Source: Caryophanon latum (GTDB lineage: Bacteria; Bacillota; Bacilli; Bacillales_A; Planococcaceae). Taken from it: DNA of 64,000 bases. Both the position numbers and the translations under genes were made by a program. Location: positions 1-64,000 of the forward strand of contig NZ_MATO01000030.1 of NCBI RefSeq assembly GCF_001700325.1, written 5' to 3'. Position 1 is the stretch's first letter, and each line of letters opens with the position of its first letter. Positions 32,716 through 41,826 of the stretch are shown here, piece after piece. The notes beneath the pieces are model-generated. The model had not been told where the DNA came from, did no database searches, and saw only the letters and a list, made by a program, of their open reading frames with translations.

Positions 32716-34552
32716 TTTAGCGCGTAAAAACGTCATGCGAAATGTATCGAGTTACAGCTTGTACATCGCCTCGATGATGTTTGCAATCGTCATTTACTTC
32801 ACGTTCGTCACACTTAAATATAGCGACGACATTTACATGTTAACGAAAACGAATACGCGCATCGACGGCATTATGAACGCATCATCCATCGTCTTAATTT
32901 GCTTCGTAGCTATTTTCATTTTTTATTCGAACAGCTTCTTTATGAAAAAGCGTAAAAAGGAAGTCGCGCTCTATTCATTGCTCGGTGTGCGCAAACGAAA
33001 AATCGGCATGATGCTATTTTTGGAAAATATGATCATAGGGCTGCTTGCGCTCGTTGCGGGCATGCTCATTGGCTTTTTATTATCGAAAGGGCTGCTGACG
33101 ATTTTAGTGCAGTTGATGGGCTATTCGGTCGTTGCAGATTTCGTATTTTCACCTGAAGCGGTGAAGCAAACGGTCATCGTCTTTATGCTGTTATTTACGG
33201 TGACGTCGCTACAAGGCTACCGCGTCATTTATCAATTTTCATTAATCGACTTATTCCACGCATCGAAAAAGGGCGAACCGCTACCGAGTGCATCAGCGTT
33301 TTCTGCATTTACCGGCGTCGTATTACTAGCGATTGCGTATTACTTATCGCTCACAAACATTTTCACATCGAAGCTTTGGCAACTGATGGGCTATTTAACA
33401 GTGCCAATCGTCGTCATCGCATTAACGATACTTGGCACGTTTTTACTTTTTAATAGTGTGACGGTGTATGCGTTACTGCTGCTAAAAAAGATGCACAACT
33501 GGTCATGGAAAGGTTTAAACGCCGTAACGACTTCACAGCTGCTATATCGCATTCGTGCAAACGCGAAGTCGCTCACAATTATTTCGATTTTAAGTGCGAC
33601 GACGATTACAGCAGGTGGTGCAGTGTACAGCATTTATTACATGACGGGTGAGACGACGAAAAGTGCGAACCCGAATACGTTCATGTCTGTTGGCGAGCCG
33701 CTCGACGTACCGAATGAAGAAAAAGTGTATGAGGCGGACGTACCGTATGCCGAGCTAGAGCTAATCGGTGAAGACGGTCAAACTTACCGCTACACGGTGA
33801 TTAGCCGCAGTGAATACGAGCAATTAGCGACGCTTCAGCAAAAGGAAGCAGTAGACGGGGAATACGTATTACTGAGCGCGTATTACAGCGAAGATTTTTC
33901 GGACATGAAAGCGGGCGTAACGTTTACGAACGCATCAGAAACGATCACGATTGATGCGATTACGACGGAGCAAGTTTTAAACGGCTTCGTTGGTATGGCG
34001 ATGCTTGTCGTACCAGATGAGCAGTTTGCCGATATGGAAGTGATGAATATAGTGTACGTTTACACGTATGAAAACGAAAAAGAGCAGCAGGAGCTTTCAG
34101 AGCAGCTTGCCACACAGCTTGATGACGAGGCGAACTTTGCGAGCTTCCCGCGAGATTACGCAGCAAGTATTGCAGGTGCAGGTTCATTGTTATTCGTCGG
34201 CAGTTTTTTAGGGCTCGTCTTTTTAACAGCAACGGGCTCAATCATTTATTTCAAAGTGTTAACAGAGGCAGAGGAAGACCGTGACAAATACGCGGTATTG
34301 CGTAAAATTGGTGTTAGTAAGCGCATGATGCTTAAAACGATTGCACAGCAAGTTGGCTTTACGTTCATGTTGCCACTTATTGCAGCGCTTGCACACGGCG
34401 CCGCAGCATTATCGGCATTTAGTCAGCTGTTTATGATGGACGTGATGAAGCCGGTGCTCGTATGGATGGCATTGTATGTCGCTGTGTATGCATTATATTA
34501 CGTGTTCACTGTATGGAACTTTTATAAATTAACGAAAAGAGGGATTGTATGA
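32702..34552 (+). CDS. ABC transporter permease (BceB/YxdM type, FtsX domains)
   Basis: A 616-residue membrane protein with about ten hydrophobic segments and a large extracytoplasmic domain at about residues 325-490 between the seventh and eighth helices, the layout of BceB-type peptide-sensing/detoxifying permeases. FtsX domains lie in both halves, with SLLGVRKRKIGMMLFLE in the first and the VLRKIGVSKRMMLKTI amphipathic segment in the second. The ATG at 32702 lies inside the ATPase gene. Its last bases overlap the yxeA-like start (34549). Confidence 0.92.
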   Translation: MTLFSLARKNVMRNVSSYSLYIASMMFAIVIYFTFVTLKYSDDIYMLTKTNTRIDGIMNASSIVLICFVAIFIFYSNSFFMKKRKKEVALYSLLGVRKRKIGMMLFLENMIIGLLALVAGMLIGFLLSKGLLTILVQLMGYSVVADFVFSPEAVKQTVIVFMLLFTVTSLQGYRVIYQFSLIDLFHASKKGEPLPSASAFSAFTGVVLLAIAYYLSLTNIFTSKLWQLMGYLTVPIVVIALTILGTFLLFNSVTVYALLLLKKMHNWSWKGLNAVTTSQLLYRIRANAKSLTIISILSATTITAGGAVYSIYYMTGETTKSANPNTFMSVGEPLDVPNEEKVYEADVPYAELELIGEDGQTYRYTVISRSEYEQLATLQQKEAVDGEYVLLSAYYSEDFSDMKAGVTFTNASETITIDAITTEQVLNGFVGMAMLVVPDEQFADMEVMNIVYVYTYENEKEQQELSEQLATQLDDEANFASFPRDYAASIAGAGSLLFVGSFLGLVFLTATGSIIYFKVLTEAEEDRDKYAVLRKIGVSKRMMLKTIAQQVGFTFMLPLIAALAHGAAALSAFSQLFMMDVMKPVLVWMALYVAVYALYYVFTVWNFYKLTKRGIV

Positions 34553-34911
34553 AAAAGTTTTTAATTAGCATACTTGCGTTTTTCATCGTATTAGTCGGCG
34601 TTGGTTTTGCGCTTATTTCAATCGATTGGAATCGTTTAAATAAAGAGCATTATTACGTACAAATTACGGAGCGACCAGCAATTGATGAGTTTATTGATGC
34701 GAAAGGAGCGGTATACGAAAATTTCTCGTATACGTTGCCAGCATATGATGAGGAAGATAACATGCAGCTGTTAGATTTTTCAGCGCATAAGGAGCTTCGT
34801 GCGAATGCCTACTTAATGCTGTATGTAAAAGATAGTGATGTTGTAACGTCGTATGATGAAGTGCAGTTAGACGATATGCCAGCAAATGTGAAGAAACATT
34901 TCGAGCAATAA
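34549..34911 (+). CDS. YxeA-family (DUF1093) small exported protein
   Basis: 120 residues with an N-terminal membrane anchor (about 4-24) and an extracytoplasmic DUF1093 domain containing HYYVQIT, YENFSYTLPAYDEEDN and LRANAYLMLYVKD. It overlaps the permease gene by 4 bases (ATGA). In B. subtilis yxeA closes the yxdJKLM operon. The role is unknown, and a periplasm-side accessory of the transporter is a reasonable guess. Confidence 0.85.
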   Translation: MKKFLISILAFFIVLVGVGFALISIDWNRLNKEHYYVQITERPAIDEFIDAKGAVYENFSYTLPAYDEEDNMQLLDFSAHKELRANAYLMLYVKDSDVVTSYDEVQLDDMPANVKKHFEQ

Positions 34912-34916
34912 ACAAC

Positions 34917-34952
34917 TCCCGAGTAGGTGACATGTCGCACACTCGGGATTTT
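34917..34952 (+). terminator. Terminator of the Yxd-type transporter operon
   Basis: TCCCGAGT / ACTCGGGA 8-bp stem followed by TTTT, between convergent genes. Confidence 0.7.
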
Positions 34953-34956
34953 GACG

Positions 34957-36330
34957 TTATAGTGTAATCGTAACTGTTGTGCCGACACCTTGTTCGCTAT
35001 GCAGTAATACCGAGCCATCGTGCGCCTCGATAATATCGCGTGCAATCGCCATGCCGAGCCCTGTTCCTTCGATTGTCGCCGTATTCGTACCGCGGTAATA
35101 TCGCTCAAAAATATGCTCGACATCGTGTGCGGCAATGCCTTTTCCATCGTCCGCAATCGTTAGCTGCCCTGCATCATCAATCGTAATGCGCAGCGTCACG
35201 TTCGCGTCGTTATGTGTAATGGCGTTGTACAAAAAGTTTAATAGTGCACGACGCATGTAATGAGCATCAATGTGCTTTTCAATTGCTTTATCGGGCGCAT
35301 CAAACTCGATGTTGTATGAAGCGGCGTTCGGATCGTTTAATAAATCGATGACGAGTTCTCGTACGAATGATACGAAGTTGACGGGAATACGCTCCATCGG
35401 CAATTGCTGGTTGCGTAAGCGCATCGTTAAATTAAAGTCATCGAGCAAATTTTTCATATGATTCGCTTGGCGCTCAATCGTTTGTGCATAATCAAGTCGC
35501 TCGTCCGCCGTTAGCTCATACGTATTAAGTAGCTCCGCATAGCCGCGAATCGAGGCGAGCGGTGTTTTTAAATCGTGCGACACGTTGCTAATCCATTCCT
35601 CGCGCATACGCTCCAGCTTCAGTCGCTCTGCCTCTGCTTGTGCTAAATTGTGCGACACGCTTTGTAAGTTGTTAAACACGGGCGCATACAAGCCTGATTT
35701 TTTTTGTACAGGTAGCGGCTGCTTCGTCTCTAGCAGTTGAATTGCATCAATAATACGTGCAATTGGCTTCGTGAGTGGGCGGCTGAAAACCCAGCCTGCG
35801 ATGACAATGATTGCGACATTTATAATCGCGATGATAATAAATAATTTGCGCATCACATCAAGCAAGTTTGTCGTTTCATATGTCAAAACGATGCGTTCTA
35901 AATCGGCATTGACGACACCGACAATGTAGTTGTATTGCGCACCGTCACCGAAAAACGTCGTCGTATCGAACTGTTCTTGATAGCGATACGATTGTACGAT
36001 ATCGACAGGGCGATACGTAGTTAGTATGTCGTCCGGTACGTTAAAGCTCGACACGACGTTGCCAGAAAAATCGAGCACTTGCAGCCATGCGTTAAACGAC
36101 GTTAGCTGCTCCGTCACCGCTTTTGGAAACGTCACACCGTCGTCGCTTATGATTGCGTGTTCGTCGAGTTGGCGCGTAAATTGCTCAATCGTCGGTGATT
36201 GTAGCGTGTCGATCGATTGCGTATTTTGTTGAAACAGTAAATATAAAAAAATGAGCGCGTTCATGAATAAAAGTACGCTAAAGACGGCGAGCACAATTAA
36301 TAGAAATCGGCGCGTTAATTTAAGCTGCAT
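34957..36330 (-). CDS. Sensor histidine kinase with extracytoplasmic domain
   Basis: A 457-residue membrane kinase. TM1 is at about 9-30, an extracytoplasmic sensor domain of ~130 residues follows, then TM2 at about 165-185, HAMP, HisKA with H-box SNVSHDLKTPLAS, and HATPase_c with N box LYNAITHND, DDGKGI and GTGLGMAIA. Kinases that partner Bce-type transporters normally lack an extracytoplasmic domain, so this pairing by position is atypical. It starts 9 bases after the response regulator stop (AGGAGG before ATG 36330). Convergent with the transporter operon. Confidence 0.92.
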   Translation of the reverse strand: MQLKLTRRFLLIVLAVFSVLLFMNALIFLYLLFQQNTQSIDTLQSPTIEQFTRQLDEHAIISDDGVTFPKAVTEQLTSFNAWLQVLDFSGNVVSSFNVPDDILTTYRPVDIVQSYRYQEQFDTTTFFGDGAQYNYIVGVVNADLERIVLTYETTNLLDVMRKLFIIIAIINVAIIVIAGWVFSRPLTKPIARIIDAIQLLETKQPLPVQKKSGLYAPVFNNLQSVSHNLAQAEAERLKLERMREEWISNVSHDLKTPLASIRGYAELLNTYELTADERLDYAQTIERQANHMKNLLDDFNLTMRLRNQQLPMERIPVNFVSFVRELVIDLLNDPNAASYNIEFDAPDKAIEKHIDAHYMRRALLNFLYNAITHNDANVTLRITIDDAGQLTIADDGKGIAAHDVEHIFERYYRGTNTATIEGTGLGMAIARDIIEAHDGSVLLHSEQGVGTTVTITL

Positions 36331-36339
36331 ACAAACCTC

Positions 36340-37044
36340 CTACTGCACGACGAATTTATAGCCGAGCCCTTTAACGGTCGTAATGAATTTCGGGTTGGAC
36401 GGGTCGATTTCGATTTTTTCACGGAGGCGGCGAATGTGTACCATGACCGTGTTGTCCGAGCCAAAAAATGCCTCGCCCCATACACGTTCAAATAGCGTTT
36501 CTTTACTTAAAATACGGTTTGGGTTCGTCAAAAATAGCGCGAGTAGGCCGACTTCCTTTGCCGTTAGTTCAAGCAGCTTGCCATCATACGTAATTTCCGT
36601 TTCGTCGCTGTTCATTTCGAATGCACCGACACGCGTCGTCGCAGCAAGTGGAGCGGGTATTGGAGCAGCAGCTGAAAAGGCGGCGCGTCGCAGCTGTGCT
36701 TTAATGCGAAAGGCGACTTCCTTTGGGCTAAACGGCTTTGAAATGTAATCGTCGCCACCGATTGCGAGCCCTAAAATTTTATCGATTTCTTCCGTTTTTG
36801 CGGACATAAATAAGACAGGCACATTCGAGACGGCGCGAATTTGCTTGCATAGCTCGTACCCTTCACCGTCTGGCAGCATCACGTCGAGCAATACGATGTC
36901 GGGATTTTGTCGCTCAAACGTATGCCAACCTTGTGCAAGCGTATGAGCAAGCTCGATTTGCGTATAGCCTTCACGCTGCAACGTCGCCTTCATCAGTTTA
37001 GCGATATCGATCTCATCATCGACAATTAAAATTTTTTCTTGCAT
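36340..37044 (-). CDS. OmpR-family response regulator
   Basis: 234 residues. The receiver domain has DDEID, phospho-acceptor in LLDVMLPDGEGYELC (about Asp54) and KPFSPKE. The C-terminal winged helix ends with VWGEAFFGSDNTVMVHIRRLREKIE and a typical VKGLGYKF hairpin. ATG 37044 follows AGGAGGAG. First gene of the RR-HK operon. The tandem GTAAGGTTGC repeats upstream of the transporter operon (31859-31879) are a candidate target. Confidence 0.94.
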   Translation of the reverse strand: MQEKILIVDDEIDIAKLMKATLQREGYTQIELAHTLAQGWHTFERQNPDIVLLDVMLPDGEGYELCKQIRAVSNVPVLFMSAKTEEIDKILGLAIGGDDYISKPFSPKEVAFRIKAQLRRAAFSAAAPIPAPLAATTRVGAFEMNSDETEITYDGKLLELTAKEVGLLALFLTNPNRILSKETLFERVWGEAFFGSDNTVMVHIRRLREKIEIDPSNPKFITTVKGLGYKFVVQ

Positions 37045-37061
37045 AAAAACTCCTCCTAACG

Positions 37062-37089
37062 TGAAACTTTTTGGAATGCTGTGCGTATA
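37062..37089 (+). promoter_or_regulatory. Sigma-W-type (ECF) promoter
   Basis: TGAAAC (37062-37067), exactly 16 bases, CGTATA (37084-37089), with the T-run after the -35 that B. subtilis sigma-W promoters favour. It lies 30 bases upstream of the PH-domain gene start codon. Confidence 0.8.
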
Positions 37090-37118
37090 CTAACTATATC
37101 ACTTTAAGGGGGATTTCT

Positions 37119-37733
37119 ATGTTCAAAAAAATGGCTTCAGATGCGTTAGGTTTATCCGATATTGGTGTTGTTGTACCGCGTGACCAGTTTGATCAAACAG
37201 AGGCAGACGATTTTACGTTTAACGAAATTGATGAGAAAATTTACTTTTTAATTAAAACGAAAGCGGACGAGTATTGCTTTACGAACTACGCGCTCATTCA
37301 CGTAGATGGTGCGAATGCGATGAGCAAAAAACGCGCGCTTCGTCGTTATGATTACGAGTACAACAAAATTGATAACGTAGAGCTAGAAACAGCCGGTACA
37401 ATCGATTTGGACGTAGAAATTAAATTAACAATTGGCAACACACCGTTATCACTCGACATTCATAAAAAGTTTGCGGCGGAAATTAAAGATTTATACAAGG
37501 CGCTGCATGCGATTTCATTAGAGCAAAAGCAAGACGCGTACAATTTAGAAGCGGCAAACCAAGGCATTCAAGTGGCAGCAACAGCGCTTGGACGCATCGG
37601 CAATGACAACATTTCGCCGGCTGCATCGTTTAAAGAAATTACAAGCTTTACACAGCGCTGGTTAATGGAGCAACGTACAGCTCACGTGAAAAAAGATTTC
37701 GGTCATGTGTTTGAGCTATATATTCAAAATTAA
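37119..37733 (+). CDS. PH-domain protein with YvbH-like C-terminal region
   Basis: A 204-residue soluble protein. The first ~125 residues form a bacterial PH-like domain (YFLIKTKADEYCFTNYALIHVDG, then RRYDYEYNKIDNVELETAG). The rest resembles the YvbH oligomerisation region. No enzyme motif. The ATG at 37119 follows AAGGGGG. The start further upstream would cut through the promoter. A sigma-W-type promoter directly upstream suggests an envelope-stress role. A strong bidirectional terminator follows. Confidence 0.82.
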   Translation: MFKKMASDALGLSDIGVVVPRDQFDQTEADDFTFNEIDEKIYFLIKTKADEYCFTNYALIHVDGANAMSKKRALRRYDYEYNKIDNVELETAGTIDLDVEIKLTIGNTPLSLDIHKKFAAEIKDLYKALHAISLEQKQDAYNLEAANQGIQVAATALGRIGNDNISPAASFKEITSFTQRWLMEQRTAHVKKDFGHVFELYIQN

Positions 37734-37734
37734 T

Positions 37735-37776
37735 AAAAAAAGTACGAGGAACGTTTTAGGCTCCTCGTACTTTTTT
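37735..37776. terminator. Bidirectional terminator
   Basis: A7-GTACGAGGA pairs with TCCTCGTAC-T6 between the convergent PH-domain and TetR genes. Confidence 0.9.
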
Positions 37777-38362
37777 ATGCATACAATCCTGCGATATAAA
37801 AATGTGAGATTAAGCTCGCGGACATTGTAGCATCGCAGTCGTCTTGGGAAATGCAATCCCACAATGCCTTTTCATTTAATGAAAACCACAATTTTGCAAC
37901 ATCTTGTGCATCAAAAAGACGGCTCGCTAAATTATGTTCCTGTGCATAACGTACGTCGCGAGCAATGCTGCTTTCAAAGAAATGGCGTGCTTGCTGCCAC
38001 TTTTTTGCAATAATTGTTGAACAGCCAATCGCCTCATGGACGACGCGCAACATTTCTTTTTGGCGTAGCCCTTCCTCAATGAATAAAGTGGCTTGCTTTT
38101 CAATTATTGCAATTGCTTCTTCTTTTGAACGTGGTGTGAACTGCATCGACCCCACTTGCTGCAACCCTAAAATTGTTTCTTCTATGATGACATAAAATAA
38201 ATCATCTTTATTTTTAAAATAGACGTAAGCGGTACCATAACCAACACCAGCTTCTTTAATCACTTGTGTCATCGTGGCGTTTGCGAAGCCATTTTTTAAG
38301 AAAATGACGCGCCCAGCACGAATTAATTTGTTGCGTGTTTCGATTGAGCGTTCTTGTTTCAT
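37775..38362 (-). CDS. TetR/AcrR-family transcriptional regulator
   Basis: A 195-residue repressor-type regulator. N-terminal HTH at about 10-56: RNKLIRAGRVIFLKNGF, then MTQVIKEAGVGYGTAYVYFKNKDDLF. The C-terminal ligand domain is unassigned. I start at ATG 38362, with AAAGGGG 6 bases upstream; the frame reaching 38392 has no ribosome site. No likely target transporter is adjacent on the same strand, so the regulated gene is unknown. Confidence 0.88.
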   Translation of the reverse strand: MKQERSIETRNKLIRAGRVIFLKNGFANATMTQVIKEAGVGYGTAYVYFKNKDDLFYVIIEETILGLQQVGSMQFTPRSKEEAIAIIEKQATLFIEEGLRQKEMLRVVHEAIGCSTIIAKKWQQARHFFESSIARDVRYAQEHNLASRLFDAQDVAKLWFSLNEKALWDCISQDDCDATMSASLISHFYIAGLYA

Positions 38363-38443
38363 AACTGTCCCCTTTAATCGTTTTGTAGTCAACGCTTTGC
38401 ATATACATTCATTTTAACAAATAGTTAAATAATTTGTGCAATA

Positions 38444-38935
38444 TTACGGCTTACATATTATTGGGGAATGAAGAGATAATTTTTGCATTAAATAATGGGA
38501 AATGCGATCTCGTCGTGAAACGCATTGTTTTTTAGAGGCTTTAACGATGAATGAAAGTGAATGTAACGTAAGCTGGCAACGTTTTTTTGCTAGTTCTGTC
38601 ACTTCATACATACTTGTGAAGAAATAAATTGGATCAGGTGCGGCTTCCATTACATATTGATGAATGACTTGTTGTGTAATTGGTGCATAAAGTGGAATGT
38701 TTTTGCTGAAGTTATAAAGCACGCGGGCACTTTCACGACTACCGATAATCGAGGTGCCTTGTAAGTATAAAAACTGTTCAACGAATGATGTCGTCTCTAA
38801 GCAAGTGAAGTTTTCCATTACAGAACCATTTTGTGTGTACGTATAAATAACGCTCTTTGTATTGGTATTGTAATGCGGAGCGACGACTAAAATAACATCG
38901 TTTAAGTTAGGTTGATAACTCATCTTTACAGACAA
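38444..38935 (-). CDS. comK: ComK-like competence transcription factor
   Basis: A 163-residue protein resembling short ComK forms of Planococcaceae. It has the TTSFVEQFLYLQGTSIIGSRESARVL segment (equivalent to the ComK G-S-S/T..GR.EA..L region), PLYAPITQQVIHQYVMEA, DPIYFFTSMYEV and a LTLHSLSFIVKASKKQ..RR end. ComK activates DNA-uptake genes. I infer a TTG start at 38935 because AAGGGGG is 8-9 bases upstream; the ATG at 38923 has no such site. It is divergent from a small sigma factor gene. Confidence 0.7.
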   Translation of the reverse strand: MSVKMSYQPNLNDVILVVAPHYNTNTKSVIYTYTQNGSVMENFTCLETTSFVEQFLYLQGTSIIGSRESARVLYNFSKNIPLYAPITQQVIHQYVMEAAPDPIYFFTSMYEVTELAKKRCQLTLHSLSFIVKASKKQCVSRRDRISHYLMQKLSLHSPIICKP

Positions 38936-39246
38936 TTAAAAACGCCCCCTTAAACAGTAAGCAATAAATAAGCGTATAAACGAATAAGCTTAATCTCACT
39001 ACATTTATTGTATAAAAGGACATATAAAAAAAACAACTCCTAGTTTAGCCCGTTTAAAAAATACCGTTAAATAACTACAAGCTTTATGTAACTTTTTTTG
39101 AAGAACGTATACATGTTATACGCCGTGCTATTTTATAAATAGCGCCGTGCATTTGAATAATAGCATATGTGAGAAAATGCGTCTCGCTCGTTATAGTAAA
39201 CGTACCTAGGAATACAGCCGTTACATGTAGCGAGTAAGGAAATGTT
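38936..39246. promoter_or_regulatory. Divergent promoter region between comK-like and sigma factor genes
   Basis: 311 bases without a gene. It must hold both promoters. A/T-rich blocks and a small GTATA-catgt-TATAC inverted repeat near 39110 are present. I found no clear pair of AAAA-N5-TTTT ComK boxes. Confidence 0.4.
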
Positions 39247-39789
39247 ATGGAACAGCATATCATTCATTATTTTAAAGCGGGAGAGCGCACCGACTGGCAT
39301 GATCGCTATTACTTTAACAAAGCACTTCAGCAATTCCGTCCGCTATTATATACGCTCGTCAACCGATATATTGCGAAAAATCGTCGCTATGAGTACATGG
39401 TATATGCAGAAGTCGCATTGTTTGAAGCGCTCGAGGCGTACGACGAACAAAAGGGTACGCTCGTCACATGCATTTATACGCACGTGAAATATGCATTGCT
39501 GAATGAGCTTAAAAAGGATCAGCAATTTTTAGGAAGACAAATTCCAGTGGATGACACGGCGCTGACGATTTTATGCGAGCGTGGCACACAACTGCATGAC
39601 GTTAGTGATTATTTTGACGAGCATATCGTACAAAAGGTGACACGAGCTGAGCTACAGTTGTTAATCGCACTGTATATTGACGGTTATTCGTATGATGAGC
39701 TGAGCGAACAAACAGGCATCGCTGTTGAAACGTTAAAAAAACGTCGTCAACGCTTAGTTGCAAGACTTAGGGCGGCGCGACGTGTATAA
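39247..39789 (+). CDS. Small sigma-70-family sigma factor
   Basis: 180 residues. Region 2 spans about 15-95 (FRPLLYTLVNRYIAKNRRYEYMVYAEVALFEALEAYD, then a TCIYTHVKYALLNELKKD segment). Region 4 is about 125-178, with a helix-turn-helix YSYDELSEQTGIAVETLKKRRQRL. Regions 1 and 3 are missing, as in ECF, SigH/ComX-like and phage-type factors. No anti-sigma gene follows. ATG 39247 follows GTAAGGA. Divergent placement next to the ComK-like gene suggests, but does not prove, a competence role like Staphylococcus SigH. Confidence 0.8.
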   Translation: MEQHIIHYFKAGERTDWHDRYYFNKALQQFRPLLYTLVNRYIAKNRRYEYMVYAEVALFEALEAYDEQKGTLVTCIYTHVKYALLNELKKDQQFLGRQIPVDDTALTILCERGTQLHDVSDYFDEHIVQKVTRAELQLLIALYIDGYSYDELSEQTGIAVETLKKRRQRLVARLRAARRV

Positions 39790-39819
39790 TGAGCAAATAC
39801 AATAGAAATGAGGAACGGC

Positions 39820-41247
39820 ATGAAACAATTTGAATTAAGCGCACCAATTATGCGTGCATTACACGATTTACAATATAGCGAGCCAACGCCAGTGCAGCAG
39901 GAAGTTATTCCACATGTGCTAGACGGTCGAGACGTGCGAGCTCGAGCGCAAACTGGCAGCGGGAAAACAGCAGCGTATGTTATTCCGTTATGCGAGCGCA
40001 TCGTGTGGGAAGAAAACAAACCACAAGTGCTCGTGTTAACACCGACGCGCGAGCTAGCGGTACAAGTGCAGGAAGACTTTACAGCGATCGGGCGTTTCAA
40101 GCGTATTAAAGCTGCAGCGGTTTACGGCAAACAACCGATTCGCTATCAAATTGGCGAGCTACGTCAAAAAACACATGTTGTTGTCGGCACACCAGGGCGC
40201 GTACAAGACCATATTGACCGCGGCACGCTAAAGCTAGACGAAATTCGTTACGTCGTGCTAGATGAAGCGGACGAAATGTTGAATATGGGCTTTATCGACC
40301 AAGTGCAAGGCATTTTAGCAAACTTACCGAAAGAGCGCGTGACGATGCTATTTTCTGCAACGTTCCCAGACGCAGTAACACGCCTAGCGAATAAATTTTT
40401 AAACGCACCTGTGCAAATAGAAATTGAGTCGCAAGGATTTACAGCACAAAACATCGAGCATATGTGGATGAACGTTGTAGAGGATGAAAAAAATCGTACG
40501 CTGCATCGCGTGCTCGTAAAGCAAAATCCAGATAGCTGTATCCTGTTTTGCCGCACGAAAGACCGCGTCGACGCACTATATGACTATTTAGATGAATACG
40601 GCTATAGCTGTGACCTACTGCACGGTGGTATGAATCAGCAAGACCGTCTTGACGTTATTCGTGACTTTAAGCGCGGTGAGTTCCGTTACTTAGTTGCAAC
40701 AGACGTAGCAGCGCGCGGGCTTGATATTGAAGAAGTATCGCTCATTGTGAACTTTGATATTCCGCTAGAGCTTGAAGCGTACGTCCACAGAACCGGTCGT
40801 ACAGGACGCGCCGGCAATAAAGGAACGGCGATTACGTTTGTGACGCCACATGAGAACCGCTTCTTAGCACAAATTGAGGAGTTTATCGGCTTTACGATTT
40901 CGCAGCACGACGCACCAGCTAGCTATACGAATGAAGAGGAAGATGCGTTTGAGGAGAAAAAGCGCACGCTGCCACCACGTCGCAAGCTAAAAACAGAAGC
41001 GGTAAACGAAGGCATTTTAAAGCTGTACTTCAACGGTGGTAAAAAGAAAAAGCTGCGCGCTATCGATTTTGTCGGCACGCTTTGTCGCATTGACGGTATT
41101 GATGCAAGCGATATCGGCATCATTTCGATTCAAGAAACGTGCACGTATATCGACATTTTAAATGGTAAAGGCGACCGCGTCATGAAAGCGATGAAAAATA
41201 CGACTGTAAAAGGTAAAACATTAAAAGTACACAAGGCGAAAAAATAA
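39820..41247 (+). CDS. dbpA: DEAD-box RNA helicase DbpA/YxiN
   Basis: A 475-residue ATP-dependent RNA helicase that acts on the 23S rRNA hairpin 92 during large-subunit assembly. Helicase motifs Q (TPVQQEVIP), I (AQTGSGKTA), Ia PTRELA, II DEAD, III SAT, V ATDVAARGLDIE and VI HRTGRTGRAG are intact. The C-terminal RRM-like rRNA-binding domain (LKLYFNGGKKKKLRAIDFVG to ILNGKG and TVKGKTLKVHKAKK) closely follows B. subtilis YxiN. The ATG at 39820 with AGGA is preferred to ATG 39808. A long terminator lies ~200 bases downstream. Confidence 0.95.
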   Translation: MKQFELSAPIMRALHDLQYSEPTPVQQEVIPHVLDGRDVRARAQTGSGKTAAYVIPLCERIVWEENKPQVLVLTPTRELAVQVQEDFTAIGRFKRIKAAAVYGKQPIRYQIGELRQKTHVVVGTPGRVQDHIDRGTLKLDEIRYVVLDEADEMLNMGFIDQVQGILANLPKERVTMLFSATFPDAVTRLANKFLNAPVQIEIESQGFTAQNIEHMWMNVVEDEKNRTLHRVLVKQNPDSCILFCRTKDRVDALYDYLDEYGYSCDLLHGGMNQQDRLDVIRDFKRGEFRYLVATDVAARGLDIEEVSLIVNFDIPLELEAYVHRTGRTGRAGNKGTAITFVTPHENRFLAQIEEFIGFTISQHDAPASYTNEEEDAFEEKKRTLPPRRKLKTEAVNEGILKLYFNGGKKKKLRAIDFVGTLCRIDGIDASDIGIISIQETCTYIDILNGKGDRVMKAMKNTTVKGKTLKVHKAKK

Positions 41248-41301
41248 TATTCATACTTTCAGCGAGCGATGAGACGTGCTGCGCCAATTACAAATGATCC
41301 G

Positions 41302-41448
41302 CATAACATCACGTCTGTTCATTAGCCACTTTGATAAAGCTAAATCTGTTGTTTTCAGCAGCAAAACTGACATGAATGCAGCATTGTAGTGGCATGGAGC
41401 GAGCCGCAATACGCGAACGGCCAGTTGAATAGCTAATCAACACGCTTG
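41302..41448 (-). repeat. Family B structured repeat (copy B3, inverted)
   Basis: TGTTCATTAGC near 41308 and GCTAATCAACACGCTTGG near 41431-41448 are the two family ends. The right 55 bp match the left end of B1 in reverse complement, including GCGAGCCGCAATACGCG and a GGCCAGTTGAAT block. Confidence 0.65.
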
Positions 41449-41493
41449 GCATAACATTTTGTAACAATTGTTACGAAACGTTATGCTTTTTTT
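41449..41493 (+). terminator. Long terminator downstream of dbpA
   Basis: A 19-bp stem with two wobble pairs and almost no loop (GCATAACATTTTGTAACAA / its near-inverse, 41449-41486), followed by T7. Confidence 0.85.
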
Positions 41494-41826
41494 ATAAGTT
41501 TTTGCGTAGGTAGATAAAATCGTCGTCATAAATGCTAAAAAACATTCAAAATGGGTATGGGCACGAAACGGAATAAAATAAAAAATGCCACGCACGTAAT
41601 GAATTTGTTATGAAAATGACATTCACAAGTAACCGTTTTACAATGGTATTTTTGTATAATGTAAGTTCAGGAAGACAACAATAACGACGACCACAATAGG
41701 AGAGCTTCCGTAAATGGCATCGCCTTCATGACAAATGCTGAGCTTTGCTGTCGATTTGGAGAGGAATATGACGAATAATTGCTAACACGTATAGCAGTGA
41801 AAAATGATGGAAAAGGATGATGCAAC
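41494..41826 (+). other. 333-bp leader region of the first SLH gene
   Basis: No gene is supported. It holds a good -10 (TATAAT near 41659) without a well-spaced -35, two short GGAGAG stretches (near 41700 and 41758), and no recognised riboswitch. It is probably a promoter and a ~160-base 5' UTR. Confidence 0.35.
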
